In this document: one piece after another, positions 1-10,085 of the stretch
Layout of the letters: every line of letters starts with the position of its first letter
Numbering within the stretch: the stretch's first letter is position 1
DNA from: Planctomycetota bacterium
GTDB taxonomy: Bacteria; Planctomycetota; Phycisphaerae; Phycisphaerales; SM1A02
Reading direction: 5' to 3'
NCBI GenBank assembly: GCA_016872915.1
Contig: VGYQ01000001.1
Location: 46,926 to 110,925 of the forward strand
DNA: 64,000 nt
The notes under the pieces: generated by a model
What the model saw: the letters and a program-made list of their open reading frames with translations, nothing else
What the model was told of the DNA's origin: nothing
The model's database searches: none
Position numbers and translations under genes: made by a program

Positions 1-124
1 TTGGAAAGCCACGTCGCCCTACCAGACCGCTCAGCCCCCGCGCATACGCCAGCGTCAGTGCGGCGAGCGGCAACAGCAACCAGAGATCAAGAGTCCAGCG
101 CGCCGCGCCAGCGAGTGCGTTCAC
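1..124 (-). CDS. CtaG-like cytochrome c oxidase assembly protein (N-terminus only, runs off window start)
   Basis: Reverse complement read directly: GTG start at 124 gives VNALAGAARWTLDLWLLLPLAALTLAYARGLSGLVGRRGFP; resembles the caa3-oxidase CtaG N-terminus; GTGA overlap with the upstream cytochrome b stop; not in ORF track. Confidence 0.6.
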   Translation of the reverse strand, partial: MNALAGAARWTLDLWLLLPLAALTLAYARGLSGLVGRRGFP

Positions 125-1608
125 TGCGATCCAACCGCCACGGGCGTCACCACTTCGCCGGGCATGCGCTGCACCGGGAGCGGCAGCTGTGCGCCCGGGA
201 TCACTGCAGGCGCCTCGAACTCAGGTCTGAGCGTGGACAGGAACGACACGAGCGCAGTCATCTGCGCACTATCGAGATTGCGCCCGAATGCCGGCATGTT
301 GCCATCCCCCTGTTGGATTTGCCGCATCAATTGGTCCGGGGTCATTCGGGTCGCGATCGCATCGAGTGCGGGGCCCCGTTCTCCACCGAGCCCATCAAGC
401 GAATGACAGTTGCGGCACTGTGCAAACTGAAAGACATTGGCCCCCTGTACTTCAAGCGGTGTTCGACCCGCCAGGAAATGCTCGGGCGTCGGCAGCGCGG
501 ACCACGCGTTCATCACGGGCGACCATGGGCTCGTCTTGCCCTCCCAAGTCAGTGCCGCGACTGCCATGACTGCAAGCGAGGCAATGAGCACCATGCCGGG
601 TCGCCGGCTCGGCGCGCGCTCGCCAGCATTGGCGAAGAACGGCACGGCCACCAGCGCCAGCACACCGACCAGAGGTGCAACCAGCATCACGGCGGTCTCC
701 GATGCCGGAGGCAGCAAACTGACAGCGCCAAAGATCCAGAGGAACGGGTAGTCCGGGCGCGGATTCGTATCGATCAACGTTGGATCGGGTTGCCCGCCGG
801 GGCCGAAGGGTCCATAGACGGCTGCGAGCACGACCAGCAACACCAAACACGCGCCGCAGAACACCATGTCGCGCTGAGCTGCGTCGGGGTAGAAGGGAAC
901 GCCATCTTTCTCCATGCGCTGCTCGTACTCCGCTCGGTACGTCGCCGGCTCCACCGTTGCGCCAACCTTCGGCATCTCGCTGATGCCATTCTTCATGATG
1001 AGTGCGAGATGCAATCCGATCAAACCGAGCGCCGCACCGGGCAGCACGAAGACATGCAGCGCGAAGAAACGGCTGAGCGTTTCACCGCCGATGATCGGGC
1101 CTCCCAGGAGCAGCCCGCGCACTTGATTGCCGATCACTGGAATGCGGTCGGCGATGGATGCACCGATGCCAAGTCCCCAATACGCGTCTTGATCCCAGCG
1201 CATCACCTGACCTGTGAAGGCAAGTGCGAGCACCGTGAAGAGCAGGAAGACACCTGTCACCCAGTTCAGTTCGCGCGGGAACTTGTAAGACGCATGCAGA
1301 AACACTTGCAGCATGTGGATCGCCATCATCACGACCATCGCGTTGCTCGACCATCCGTGCAGCGCGCGCAGCATCCAACCGAAAGGCACCTCCTCGTCGA
1401 TGTATCGAAGACTCTCCCAAGCCTCCGCCGCACTCGGTGCGTAGAGCGTTGCCAGGCACACACCGGTCACGAGCTGGATCGTGAAGAACATCAGCGTTGC
1501 ACTGCCGAAGACGTACCACCACTTCGCGTTTCGTGGTACGTGATGCGTCAAGAGCGGCGCGAGAAAAGCAACAGCGCCCGTCCGGGCTTCGACCCAATCG
1601 ATCGCCAT
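121..1608 (-). CDS. Cytochrome b (b6-like) fused to a C-terminal c-type cytochrome domain
   Basis: FGWMLRALHGWSSNAMVVMMAIH, PRELNWVTG, RFFALHVFVLPGAALGLIGLH heme-b ligand helices; C-terminal CRNCHSLDG heme-c motif; ORF open to 1698, MAIDWVEARTG taken as start. Confidence 0.93.
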   Translation of the reverse strand: MAIDWVEARTGAVAFLAPLLTHHVPRNAKWWYVFGSATLMFFTIQLVTGVCLATLYAPSAAEAWESLRYIDEEVPFGWMLRALHGWSSNAMVVMMAIHMLQVFLHASYKFPRELNWVTGVFLLFTVLALAFTGQVMRWDQDAYWGLGIGASIADRIPVIGNQVRGLLLGGPIIGGETLSRFFALHVFVLPGAALGLIGLHLALIMKNGISEMPKVGATVEPATYRAEYEQRMEKDGVPFYPDAAQRDMVFCGACLVLLVVLAAVYGPFGPGGQPDPTLIDTNPRPDYPFLWIFGAVSLLPPASETAVMLVAPLVGVLALVAVPFFANAGERAPSRRPGMVLIASLAVMAVAALTWEGKTSPWSPVMNAWSALPTPEHFLAGRTPLEVQGANVFQFAQCRNCHSLDGLGGERGPALDAIATRMTPDQLMRQIQQGDGNMPAFGRNLDSAQMTALVSFLSTLRPEFEAPAVIPGAQLPLPVQRMPGEVVTPVAVGSQ

Positions 1609-1628
1609 GCCAACCACTCGTGGCGGTT

Positions 1629-2213
1629 TCACGTGGACTGCTCCATTCCTGGCAGGTGCCCCGCCTCGATCATCAGATTGCCTCCGTCGATCTTCCATGG
1701 ATACTCAAACAGCCCTCGGGGGGGCGGTCCTGCGGCGCGCGAACCATCCTCGTAGTACGCCCCACCATGACAGGGGCACATGAACAGTCGCGACTGCGCG
1801 AACCACCGCACGGGGCAACCAAGGTGGGCACAGTTCACCGCGAACACCTGATACTTCCCCGGGCTGATGCAGCGGACCCAACAAGCAGTCTTCGCCGCAT
1901 CACCATCCGTCGGTTGACGAATCGGGCTCAGGAAGGTGGCAAATCGAGTCTGTCCAGCGGGAAACGCGTCGGCACTGCCAAGTGAAACCCATGCGCTCGC
2001 CTGTCGCCGTGCGGGCGCAAGGAGGGTTCCCAGAATCGGGACGGCTGCGATGGCGCCACCGACCCCAAGAAGGACCGCACCGAAGCGGAACATAAATCCG
2101 CGGCGCGCATCCTGCTTGGCGGTCCTCTCGGCGCAGCCGCAATTGACGCAGGGTTTCTCATCACCGCCCCGCGCGGGCGAGTGAGCACCAGGATCTTGAA
2201 TTCGGTCACTCAT
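1629..2213 (-). CDS. Rieske [2Fe-2S] protein (ubiquinol/menaquinol-cytochrome c reductase iron-sulfur subunit)
   Basis: CAHLGC...CPCHGGAY Rieske motif, N-terminal TM segment. Confidence 0.95.
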   Translation of the reverse strand: MSDRIQDPGAHSPARGGDEKPCVNCGCAERTAKQDARRGFMFRFGAVLLGVGGAIAAVPILGTLLAPARRQASAWVSLGSADAFPAGQTRFATFLSPIRQPTDGDAAKTACWVRCISPGKYQVFAVNCAHLGCPVRWFAQSRLFMCPCHGGAYYEDGSRAAGPPPRGLFEYPWKIDGGNLMIEAGHLPGMEQST

Positions 2214-2908
2214 GGCTTTAGCTCCGACATGCTGCGTGGCCGCTGCGAAGAAAGATAGGCAACGACATCTGCCACTTCCACCGTGGTCAGCCCATTCGGA
2301 CGGCCGGGCATCGGCTCATTCCACGCGGGACTTCCGAGCGCCTTGCGTCCGGCCACCACTGCGGTCCACAGTCCCTGATCTGAAATGAGGCGCAGATACA
2401 TGGGATCGGTCACACTGCCTGCCGACCCGCCGACACCGTGGCAACCAGCGCACGCGACATCGAACACGGACTTTCCGTTGCTTGCGTTGCCCGCCACGAG
2501 CGTGCCCGAGATCTCCGGGGACTTCTGTGCTCCGCCGCCCCACAGCGCGCGCATACCCCGCGTGAGCGCGCTTGCCTGCGCGGGGGTGAATGGTCCACCG
2601 CCCGAAAGACCGAATGCAGGCATCAGCATCCCTTGTCCCTCGAGCACCCCGCGCGTCACCTGTTCATCGGAGGCGGCACGCCAGTAAGCGCTGTCCATCA
2701 GTGGAACGGCCGCGCCCACAGCCCCTTGGGCGTGACAACCCCGACAACTGGTGTTGAAGACCTCCACAGTCCACTCGGGCGAACCCTCCTGCGCGGACTG
2801 TGCGGCCTTGGGTCGACCAGGCAACCGGTCGCATGCAGTCGCTGGAATCAGAGCGATTCCACCCGCAAGGAGAGCGCTCATCATCAGCCGTGAGCGGATC
2901 GCACTCAT
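2210..2908 (-). CDS. Diheme c-type cytochrome
   Basis: Two CXXCH motifs (CRGCH, CAGCH), signal-like N-terminus, within respiratory operon. Confidence 0.92.
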   Translation of the reverse strand: MSAIRSRLMMSALLAGGIALIPATACDRLPGRPKAAQSAQEGSPEWTVEVFNTSCRGCHAQGAVGAAVPLMDSAYWRAASDEQVTRGVLEGQGMLMPAFGLSGGGPFTPAQASALTRGMRALWGGGAQKSPEISGTLVAGNASNGKSVFDVACAGCHGVGGSAGSVTDPMYLRLISDQGLWTAVVAGRKALGSPAWNEPMPGRPNGLTTVEVADVVAYLSSQRPRSMSELKP

Positions 2909-3747
2909 GATTCGCCTCCCCGCTCAATGCCCAGTCGCTGAGCCAGTGAGCGTCCACGCATGGCGGGAACTCGCTCGCGCGTGCTTGTCCACCAACCGCA
3001 CGCGATGCCGAATGCCACTTGGCTCGCGATGAACCACGGCCATGAGATGTAGTCCTGCAACGCCGGATTCACGGTGGCAATCGTTGCCCACACGACACCG
3101 CTCATGATCACGGGGATCACCACGGCACCGGCAAGCAGCGGACGGTTGGCCGCAATCGGAAGCGCCGTCGAATAGAGCGCACCGACCGCCAGCGAAAGCA
3201 GCAGATGGATCACGACCGCAACAGCGAACCAACCCCCATGAAACGCCCGCAGCGTTTCGAGATCGCTCCCTTCCACACCAGGAATCAGCACACCGACGAG
3301 CAGGTTGATCGGCATCCACACACTGCCATGGGTGACAACTCCCCACGTGCACGCCACCACGGCCATCGCAGCGCCACCCAGCAGACCGCCACGAATGCCC
3401 ACGTTCATCGGATGCACTTCCGCTGGATAGGAGGGACGCTCGCGCGCTTCACGCACGGGAACACGGAAGTCCGCTTCGGGCGCAGCGTGCGCACGCGCAG
3501 GAATCTCCTCGAGCCTCTCTTGGGGGAACACGCTCCGAAACCACACCACAAGCCCGACCACAAGAATGACCACGCCACACGCCAAGACCCAGAGGTTTGT
3601 GACCAGCGCGGCGGCGACGAGCGTCACTCCCGCCGCCGTAACAAGCGGACCTGATGTGGGCTCTGGAATCGCTTTCGCATATGGCACTCGATCCGCGCCG
3701 TCTTGCGCGGATTCTGCAGTGCTGTGACTTGGAGTATGGTCGGTCAT
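2905..3747 (-). CDS. Multi-pass membrane protein of unknown function in respiratory operon
   Basis: MTDHTPSHSTAES... with several hydrophobic helices; ATGA overlap with downstream cyt c gene. Confidence 0.75.
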   Translation of the reverse strand: MTDHTPSHSTAESAQDGADRVPYAKAIPEPTSGPLVTAAGVTLVAAALVTNLWVLACGVVILVVGLVVWFRSVFPQERLEEIPARAHAAPEADFRVPVREARERPSYPAEVHPMNVGIRGGLLGGAAMAVVACTWGVVTHGSVWMPINLLVGVLIPGVEGSDLETLRAFHGGWFAVAVVIHLLLSLAVGALYSTALPIAANRPLLAGAVVIPVIMSGVVWATIATVNPALQDYISWPWFIASQVAFGIACGWWTSTRERVPAMRGRSLAQRLGIERGGES

Positions 3748-3755
3748 GATGTGCC

Positions 3756-4355
3756 TCAGCGTCCGATCACATAGACGGTCACGAACACAACGACCCAAAC
3801 CGCGTCCACGAAGTGCCAGTACCAACTGACCATATCCACCGCATGCGCATGCGACCGCCGAACGCGACCGCCGATCCCGAAAAGCAGGATTCCCGACAGC
3901 ATCGCAAGCCCGACCACCACATGCAGCAGGTGAAGTCCGACAAGCGAGTAGAACGAGCTGCCGAACAGATTGGTCGAGAGGAACAGGCGGTCATCCGTCA
4001 TCAAACCGCTCCACTCGCGCACGGTTCCTGCCACGAAGAATGCGCCGAGGAGCACGGTGCAGAGGAGCCACCGAAGGAACGCGCCATTCCTGCCGTGCTC
4101 GAGCGCGCGCACAGCGAGCACAACGGTCCATGAACTCGACAGCAGCGCCACAGAGTTGACGATCACTGGCGCGAGATCGAGCACATCGCGAGGCTGGGGT
4201 CCGCTTGCGCTCTTGCCGATGAAGAACAGGTACGCGACAACGAAGGTCAGGAAGATGCAACTCTCGACCAGGATCAGGCAGACAATGCCGACCTTGCCAC
4301 GGCTCGGTCGCCACACATGCGGCATCGGCGGAAGTCGTGTTGCGATTGGGGTCAT
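3756..4355 (-). CDS. ctaE: Cytochrome c oxidase subunit III
   Basis: KVGIVCLILVESCIFLTFVVAYLFF... SFYSLVGLHLLHVVVGLAML...WYWHFVDAVWVVVFVTVY COX3 motifs. Confidence 0.93.
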   Translation of the reverse strand: MTPIATRLPPMPHVWRPSRGKVGIVCLILVESCIFLTFVVAYLFFIGKSASGPQPRDVLDLAPVIVNSVALLSSSWTVVLAVRALEHGRNGAFLRWLLCTVLLGAFFVAGTVREWSGLMTDDRLFLSTNLFGSSFYSLVGLHLLHVVVGLAMLSGILLFGIGGRVRRSHAHAVDMVSWYWHFVDAVWVVVFVTVYVIGR

Positions 4356-6034
4356 CCGCGCGCCTCCGGAGATGGGTCGGGGTCCTGCGGGTTCGCGATA
4401 TCCCACAGCGGGCGTGCGGAGCCGACAGTCGGGATGCGATCGAAGTTCCACTCGGGCGGAGGACTGCTCGTGGCCCACTCGAGCGTCCATGCGTTCCACG
4501 GATTGTTGCCGGCAGGCTTGCCGCGCAGCAGGGAGTGAACCACATTCCAAAGGAAGAGCAGAATCGCGACTGCCTGCAGCGCCACACCCGCAGACGAAAG
4601 CAAATTCCACAGATCAAGACCGCGGTCGGGCTGAAAGGTGTAGATGCGACGCGGCATGCCGAGAATGCCGGACACATGCATCGGCAGGAACGTCAGGTTG
4701 AAACCGAGGAACAGGATCCAGAAGAACCAGCTTCCAAGCCGTTCGCTCAGCATGCGTCCGGTTGCCTTCGGGAACCAATAGAAGATCGCGCCGAAGATGC
4801 CAAATACCGTTCCGCCAAAGAGCACATAGTGGAAGTGTGCCACGACGAAGTAGCTGTCGGAGAGCTGCCAATCGAAGGGCACCACCGCGAGCATGATGCC
4901 TGTGAGACCGCCGAAGGTGAACATCGCGAGGAACCCTGTCGCAAACAGCATCGGCGTCGCAAAGTGGATGCGTCCACCGAGCATCGTTCCAAGCCACGTG
5001 AAGATCTTGATCCCCGTCGGTACTGCGATCAGGAATGTGGACGCTGCGAAGAACGAATTGAGTTCAGGGGAAAGCCCAAGCGCGAACATGTGATGCGCCC
5101 AGACACCAAGCGAAATGAACCCGATCGCCACGGTCGCTGCGACCATCAGCGAGTAGCCGAAGACGATCTTGCGACTGAAGACGGGCACGATCTCGTTCAG
5201 GAATCCGAACGCAGGAAGCACCAGGATGTACACCTCCGGGTGACCAAAGAACCAGAAGAGATGCTGCCAAAGCACTGCCGAGCCGCCCTGCTCCGTGTCG
5301 AAGAAGTGCGCGCCAAGCGAGCGGTCGAGCAGCAGCATCGCCTGCGCGCCCGTCAGCACGGGAACGGCGATCAGCACGAGCACGCTGGTCACGAGCATCA
5401 TCCATGGGAAGAGCGGCATGCGCAGAAGCGTCATGCCAGGGCAGCGCATGACGAGGATCGTGGCGATCAGATTGATCGCCGTGATGATGCTGCCGAAACC
5501 GCTCACCATGATGCCCAAAATCCAGTAGTCCGTTGAGTTGCCGGGCGAGTAGGTGCGCGACGTCAGGGGCGCGTAGGCAAACCAGCCCACATCCGGTGCC
5601 GCAGAAGTGCCGTAGAGCCCCTGTGCGCCGATGTAGGAGTAATAGAGCAGCAGCGCTCCGAAAACGAAGAGCCACAAGCCGAACGCATTCAACCGCGGGA
5701 AGGCCATATCGCGCGCTCCAACCATCAAAGGCACGAGATAGTTGCCCATTCCAAGCAGGATCGGCATGCCCACGAGGAACACCATGGTGGTGCCATGCAT
5801 CGTGAACAGCTGATTGAAGGTCGTGGGATCGATGAGTTGCGATCCGGCCCGTGCCAGTTGCGCGCGCATCGCAGCGGCCTCCAACCCGGCGACAAGGAAG
5901 AACACCAGCCCGAACCCCACATACATCATGCCCAGCCGCTTGTGATCCACGGACACCACCCACGAGTGCACGCGTGCACCGAGTGTCATTGAACTCGGGA
6001 GTGCTTCAACGTCTGCGTGTCCGGCGATTGCCAT
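4352..6034 (-). CDS. ctaD: Cytochrome c oxidase subunit I
   Basis: WQHLFWFFGHPEVYILVLPAFG, GNYLVPLMVGARDMAFPRLN, VAHFHYVLFGG motifs. Confidence 0.97.
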   Translation of the reverse strand: MAIAGHADVEALPSSMTLGARVHSWVVSVDHKRLGMMYVGFGLVFFLVAGLEAAAMRAQLARAGSQLIDPTTFNQLFTMHGTTMVFLVGMPILLGMGNYLVPLMVGARDMAFPRLNAFGLWLFVFGALLLYYSYIGAQGLYGTSAAPDVGWFAYAPLTSRTYSPGNSTDYWILGIMVSGFGSIITAINLIATILVMRCPGMTLLRMPLFPWMMLVTSVLVLIAVPVLTGAQAMLLLDRSLGAHFFDTEQGGSAVLWQHLFWFFGHPEVYILVLPAFGFLNEIVPVFSRKIVFGYSLMVAATVAIGFISLGVWAHHMFALGLSPELNSFFAASTFLIAVPTGIKIFTWLGTMLGGRIHFATPMLFATGFLAMFTFGGLTGIMLAVVPFDWQLSDSYFVVAHFHYVLFGGTVFGIFGAIFYWFPKATGRMLSERLGSWFFWILFLGFNLTFLPMHVSGILGMPRRIYTFQPDRGLDLWNLLSSAGVALQAVAILLFLWNVVHSLLRGKPAGNNPWNAWTLEWATSSPPPEWNFDRIPTVGSARPLWDIANPQDPDPSPEARG

Positions 6035-6057
6035 CGTGTGTCTCGTTTCTCTTCCGT

Positions 6058-7113
6058 TCAGTGCAGCGATGAAAGGTAATCCACCAACGCATCGAGTTCG
6101 GGATCCGTCAATTGCAGGCTCGGCATGTTGCACCCAGGCTTCAACTGCTGCGGATCGACGAGCCACGCCCGCAGGGTGTCGCGATTCAGAGGCGCCATGC
6201 CAGCGGCGATCGTTTCACGGCTCATGAGGTGAGTCAGATTGGGCCCGAACGCGCCCGCACTCGATCCGTCGATCGCGTGGCAGTTCATGCAGGCAAGACG
6301 CAGGAACACGGCGCGGCCTGCGGCAAAGGATGGATCCTCGCGCGCTGGTGCGATCTGCGCACGACGCCAGGACTCGAACTGAGTTTCATCCACGGCCCGC
6401 ACGCGAAGCAGCATGTTGGCGTGTTGCGTTCCGCAGTACTCGGCACACTGCCCGAGATAGGTGCCCGCCTTTTCTGCCTCAAACCACGTGTTGTTGAATC
6501 GACCAGGCACAACATCCGTTTTGCCATTGAGTGCTGGCACCCACCACGAGTGAATCACATCCGCGGATGCAAGTCGAAGCCACACGGGACGCCCGACCGG
6601 CACGATGAGTTCATTTGCCGTCACGACCGATCGGCCGCCGTCTTCATCTGCAATGCGGTACTCCCACCACCACTGATGGCCGATGACATCGACCGCAAGC
6701 GCACCCTCGGGCGGTTCGGTTCGCTGCACATCCTTGATGGTTCGCACCGTCGCCAAGGCCAACACAAAAACGATCACCAGCGGGATAACCGTCCACGCCA
6801 GTTCGATTGGATTACTTCCAAACACTTGCACAGGCTCACCTCGCTCGCCTGCGCGGCGGCGATAACGGATGATCGCCCACAGCAGTGCGCCCTCGACCAC
6901 GATGAAGATCGCGGCGCAGATTCCCACGACGAGCGCGGCGAGCGAATGAATCTCTCGCGCGGGTGGACTCACAGGCGTCAGGATGCTGGTGCTCTGCATT
7001 TGCGCCTCGCCCGTCGGCGCACAGAGTGGCGCCACATCCGCACCAGCTGCGGTGCATGCAAGCAATACTGTCACGTTCAGCGCGATGCCAAAGTGTCTTG
7101 TCAGCGTTGCCAT
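6058..7113 (-). CDS. ctaC: Cytochrome c oxidase subunit II with C-terminal heme-c domain (caa3-type)
   Basis: CuA motif GQCAEYCGTQHANM; heme-c CMNCHAIDG near C-terminus; N-terminal TM helices. Confidence 0.95.
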   Translation of the reverse strand: MATLTRHFGIALNVTVLLACTAAGADVAPLCAPTGEAQMQSTSILTPVSPPAREIHSLAALVVGICAAIFIVVEGALLWAIIRYRRRAGERGEPVQVFGSNPIELAWTVIPLVIVFVLALATVRTIKDVQRTEPPEGALAVDVIGHQWWWEYRIADEDGGRSVVTANELIVPVGRPVWLRLASADVIHSWWVPALNGKTDVVPGRFNNTWFEAEKAGTYLGQCAEYCGTQHANMLLRVRAVDETQFESWRRAQIAPAREDPSFAAGRAVFLRLACMNCHAIDGSSAGAFGPNLTHLMSRETIAAGMAPLNRDTLRAWLVDPQQLKPGCNMPSLQLTDPELDALVDYLSSLH

Positions 7114-7220
7114 ACAGAGGGGCCTAAAAAAAGACAGCGAGACGATAACGGGCAAGACTCCGCTTGTCGAGGCAGTCGTTCAGAGAAAGCGCACTTCGCT
7201 ATCCTGTCCACCTTCCACAC

Positions 7221-7306
7221 GCCGGCGTGGCGGAACTGGCAGACGCGATGGACTCAAAATCCATTGGGGCTCACACCTCGTGCAGGTTCGATTCCTGTCG
7301 CCGGTA
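7221..7306 (+). tRNA. tRNA-Leu (anticodon CAA)
   Basis: Acceptor GCCGGCG/CGCCGGT, anticodon loop CTCAAAA, T-loop GTTCGATTC, long variable arm. Confidence 0.95.
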
Positions 7307-7330
7307 CTTGCGGGGCGCAGGGATGCGCAC

Positions 7331-8812
7331 TCAATGCTCGCCATTGACTCCTCGCGAGTAATTCGGAGATTCCTTCGTGATCTGTATGTCGTGGGGATGA
7401 TTCTCCACAACGGTCGCAGCCGTCACTTGGACGAAGCGAGCCTGCGTTCGTAGCTCCTCAAGCGTTGCGCATCCGCAATAGCCCATTGCACTCCGGAGCC
7501 CCCCCACCATCTGGTAGACGAAATCCGCGAGAGATCCGCGGTAGGGCACCCGCCCCTCCACCCCTTCTGGAACAAACTTGCGCGAACTGGCTTGGCTGTA
7601 GCGGTCCGCGCTCCCGGCCGACATGGCGCCCTCACTGCCCATGCCCCGGTACGCCTTGAATCGCCGATTGCTGTGGAGGACAAGTTCCCCGGGACTCTCA
7701 TCGAGTCCCGCGAAGAGTCCGCCCATCATCACGCTGCTTGCCCCGGCCGCAATTGCCTTTGCGATGTCGCCCGAGAGTCGGATCCCGCCGTCACCGATGA
7801 CAGGAACCCCGGCCGACTCAGCCACAGATACCGCATTCAGAATGGCAGTGATCTGCGGCACCCCAACGCCAGTTACGACGCGCGTGGTGCAGATCGAGCC
7901 TGGTCCAATGCCAACCTTGACGGCGTCCGCGCCCGCATCGATCAGCGCCTTTGCACCCTCTGCCGTTGCAATATTGCCTGCGATCACCTCGATGGACCCG
8001 TGCCGCTTCTTCAGTTCGCGCACGGTTTCAATGACATTGGCACTGTGACCATGCGCCGTATCAACGACAATCACATCCACTTCTGCAGCAATCAGCGCCG
8101 CCGCGCGATCGAACTGTCGAACACCCATGGACGCACCCACGCGCAGACGCCCGCGTTCATCACGGCACGCACGCGGGAATCGGCGGGTGTTGTCGATATC
8201 TCGCATGGTGACAAGCCCCGTCAAGCGCCCCTGGGGATCCACAAGAGGAAGTTTTTCCACTCGTGCCTTGATCATGATCGCCTCCGCTTCCTCAAGCGTC
8301 GTTGCAGGCGTGCCTGTCACGAGCGTGCGGGCCGTCATGGTCTGCGCGACACTTGCGCTCTCGGCCTGCTTCGCAACGAAGCGCATATCACGCCGAGTCA
8401 GGATTCCAACGAGCTTGCCGCGGCGGGTTCCATCCTCTGTTACGGGAAAACCACTGACCCCCTGCTCGCTCATCAACGCAAGTGCGCGCCCGATCGACTC
8501 GTTTGGGCTCAGCGTCACTGGGTCGACGATGACCCCATTCTCGCTGCGCTTCACTTTCGCCACTTCGGCAGCTTGCTGCTCGGGCGACATGTTTTTATGG
8601 ATGATGCCGATCCCCCCCTCCTGTGCAAGCGCACGGGCCAAGGGCGCCTCGGTCACCGTGTCCATCGGGGCAGAAACAATTGGGAGATGAATCGAAATGC
8701 GCCGGGTCAGGCGGGTCGACGTGTCGACTTGGTCAGGGACGACGTTGCTGAACCGCGGCAGCAACAGGACATCATCGAAGGTGATGCCATCCTGGATGAT
8801 CTTGGGCTCCAT
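7331..8812 (-). CDS. guaB: IMP dehydrogenase
   Basis: [18 protein letters not shown] domains; [20 protein letters not shown] catalytic Cys loop. Confidence 0.97.
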   Translation of the reverse strand: MEPKIIQDGITFDDVLLLPRFSNVVPDQVDTSTRLTRRISIHLPIVSAPMDTVTEAPLARALAQEGGIGIIHKNMSPEQQAAEVAKVKRSENGVIVDPVTLSPNESIGRALALMSEQGVSGFPVTEDGTRRGKLVGILTRRDMRFVAKQAESASVAQTMTARTLVTGTPATTLEEAEAIMIKARVEKLPLVDPQGRLTGLVTMRDIDNTRRFPRACRDERGRLRVGASMGVRQFDRAAALIAAEVDVIVVDTAHGHSANVIETVRELKKRHGSIEVIAGNIATAEGAKALIDAGADAVKVGIGPGSICTTRVVTGVGVPQITAILNAVSVAESAGVPVIGDGGIRLSGDIAKAIAAGASSVMMGGLFAGLDESPGELVLHSNRRFKAYRGMGSEGAMSAGSADRYSQASSRKFVPEGVEGRVPYRGSLADFVYQMVGGLRSAMGYCGCATLEELRTQARFVQVTAATVVENHPHDIQITKESPNYSRGVNGEH

Positions 8813-8907
8813 TGGGAGATGATGCCCGACCCGAGTGCCGCCGTCAAGGCTGCTGCGTGGGTAATCCTGCTACGCTGTCGTGCCACCAGCAAGGAAAGCA
8901 TGCAACC

Positions 8908-10047
8908 GTGAGCGTTTCGCGAAAAGAACTCATCACCCCTGTTCCCACCGATTCCCGCGGTACACAAGCGGGCGAGGGGCGCAAGGCATGGAACTCTTGG
9001 TTGGCCGCCATCATCAAGGTGGAAGGCAGCGATCTCATCGTGAAGGCTGGGTTGCCTCCTCGCATCCGATTTCGCGGTGCGCTGAAGGATCTCACGTCAC
9101 CGCCAGTGACTGAGGACCTGATGTTTCAGGTGGCGAAGGACATCCTTGATCCGAACCAACTCGATCACTTCCGTCGCAACGGCTCGATGGACTTTGCGTT
9201 CGACTTCGATCAGGGGCGTCGTTTCCGAGTGAATCTGTTTATGGCCCGCGGCAGACCGGCCGTGGCTGCCCGACTGATTACGAGCCGGATCAAGACCTTC
9301 GAGGAACTCGGGCTGCGTCCGAGCCTTGGTGATATCTCCATGGCCGCGCAGGGACTCATCCTCTTCTCTGGCGTGACGGGATCGGGCAAGAGCACCTCGA
9401 TCGCCGCGATGCTTCAGTACGTCAATGAACGCAAGAAGGTGCACATCGTCACCATCGAGGATCCGATCGAATACATCTTCACCGATGTCAAGGCGACCAT
9501 CAATCAGCGCGAGATCGGCATTGACTGCACGAACTTTGACGACGCACTGCGCGCACTGGTGCGCGAGAATCCCGACATCTGTCTCGTCGGCGAAATGCGC
9601 GACTACGAAACCTTTGAAGCTGCGGTCCGCGCTGCCGAGACAGGGCACCTGGTGTTCGGCACCATCCATGCCTCAAGCGCGTGGCAGACGTTCGGACGTA
9701 TCTACGATCTCTTCCCCGAAAGCGAGCGAGAACAGATTCGGAAGTTGCTCGCCTACAACTTGCGGGCGATCATCTACCAGAAGTTGCTGCCCACGCTGAA
9801 GCCTGAGATCGCCCGCGTGCCGGCTCTGGAGATTCTGCTCAATACTCCGATCGTGCAAAAGTACATCCTCGATGCGCGAGAGGGAGATCTTCTGGAGATC
9901 ATCAAGGCCGGGAAGGATGAAGGCATGATCGACTACACCTCTGCGCTCGTGGAACTCGTCGAAAGCGAGATGGTCCACCAGCGAGTGGCGATCGAATCGA
10001 CGCCGCGCCCCGAGGAACTCCAGATGCGCCTCAAAGGAATCACCTGA
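8908..10047 (+). CDS. PilT/PilU-type twitching motility ATPase (intact Walker motifs)
   Basis: GVTGSGKSTS Walker A, IEDPIEYIF, LVGEMRDYETFEAAVRAAETGHLVFGTIHASSA Walker B/His box; GTG start chosen. Confidence 0.9.
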   Translation: MSVSRKELITPVPTDSRGTQAGEGRKAWNSWLAAIIKVEGSDLIVKAGLPPRIRFRGALKDLTSPPVTEDLMFQVAKDILDPNQLDHFRRNGSMDFAFDFDQGRRFRVNLFMARGRPAVAARLITSRIKTFEELGLRPSLGDISMAAQGLILFSGVTGSGKSTSIAAMLQYVNERKKVHIVTIEDPIEYIFTDVKATINQREIGIDCTNFDDALRALVRENPDICLVGEMRDYETFEAAVRAAETGHLVFGTIHASSAWQTFGRIYDLFPESEREQIRKLLAYNLRAIIYQKLLPTLKPEIARVPALEILLNTPIVQKYILDAREGDLLEIIKAGKDEGMIDYTSALVELVESEMVHQRVAIESTPRPEELQMRLKGIT

Positions 10048-10085
10048 ATCACCCGCCCAGCGCGATCGCTGCGGCGATTGCGCTG

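Noticed and set aside
1-1755. 584-aa plus-strand ORF
   Set aside because: Antisense shadow of the cytochrome b and Rieske genes; composition (His/Arg/Gln-rich) is typical of the reverse frame of GC-rich genes and no domain is recognisable
7221-7306. tRNA genes (here and at 25642, 30453, 32389, 51372) considered as integration sites for mobile elements
   Set aside because: No integrase, no duplicated tRNA 3' end and only housekeeping genes nearby
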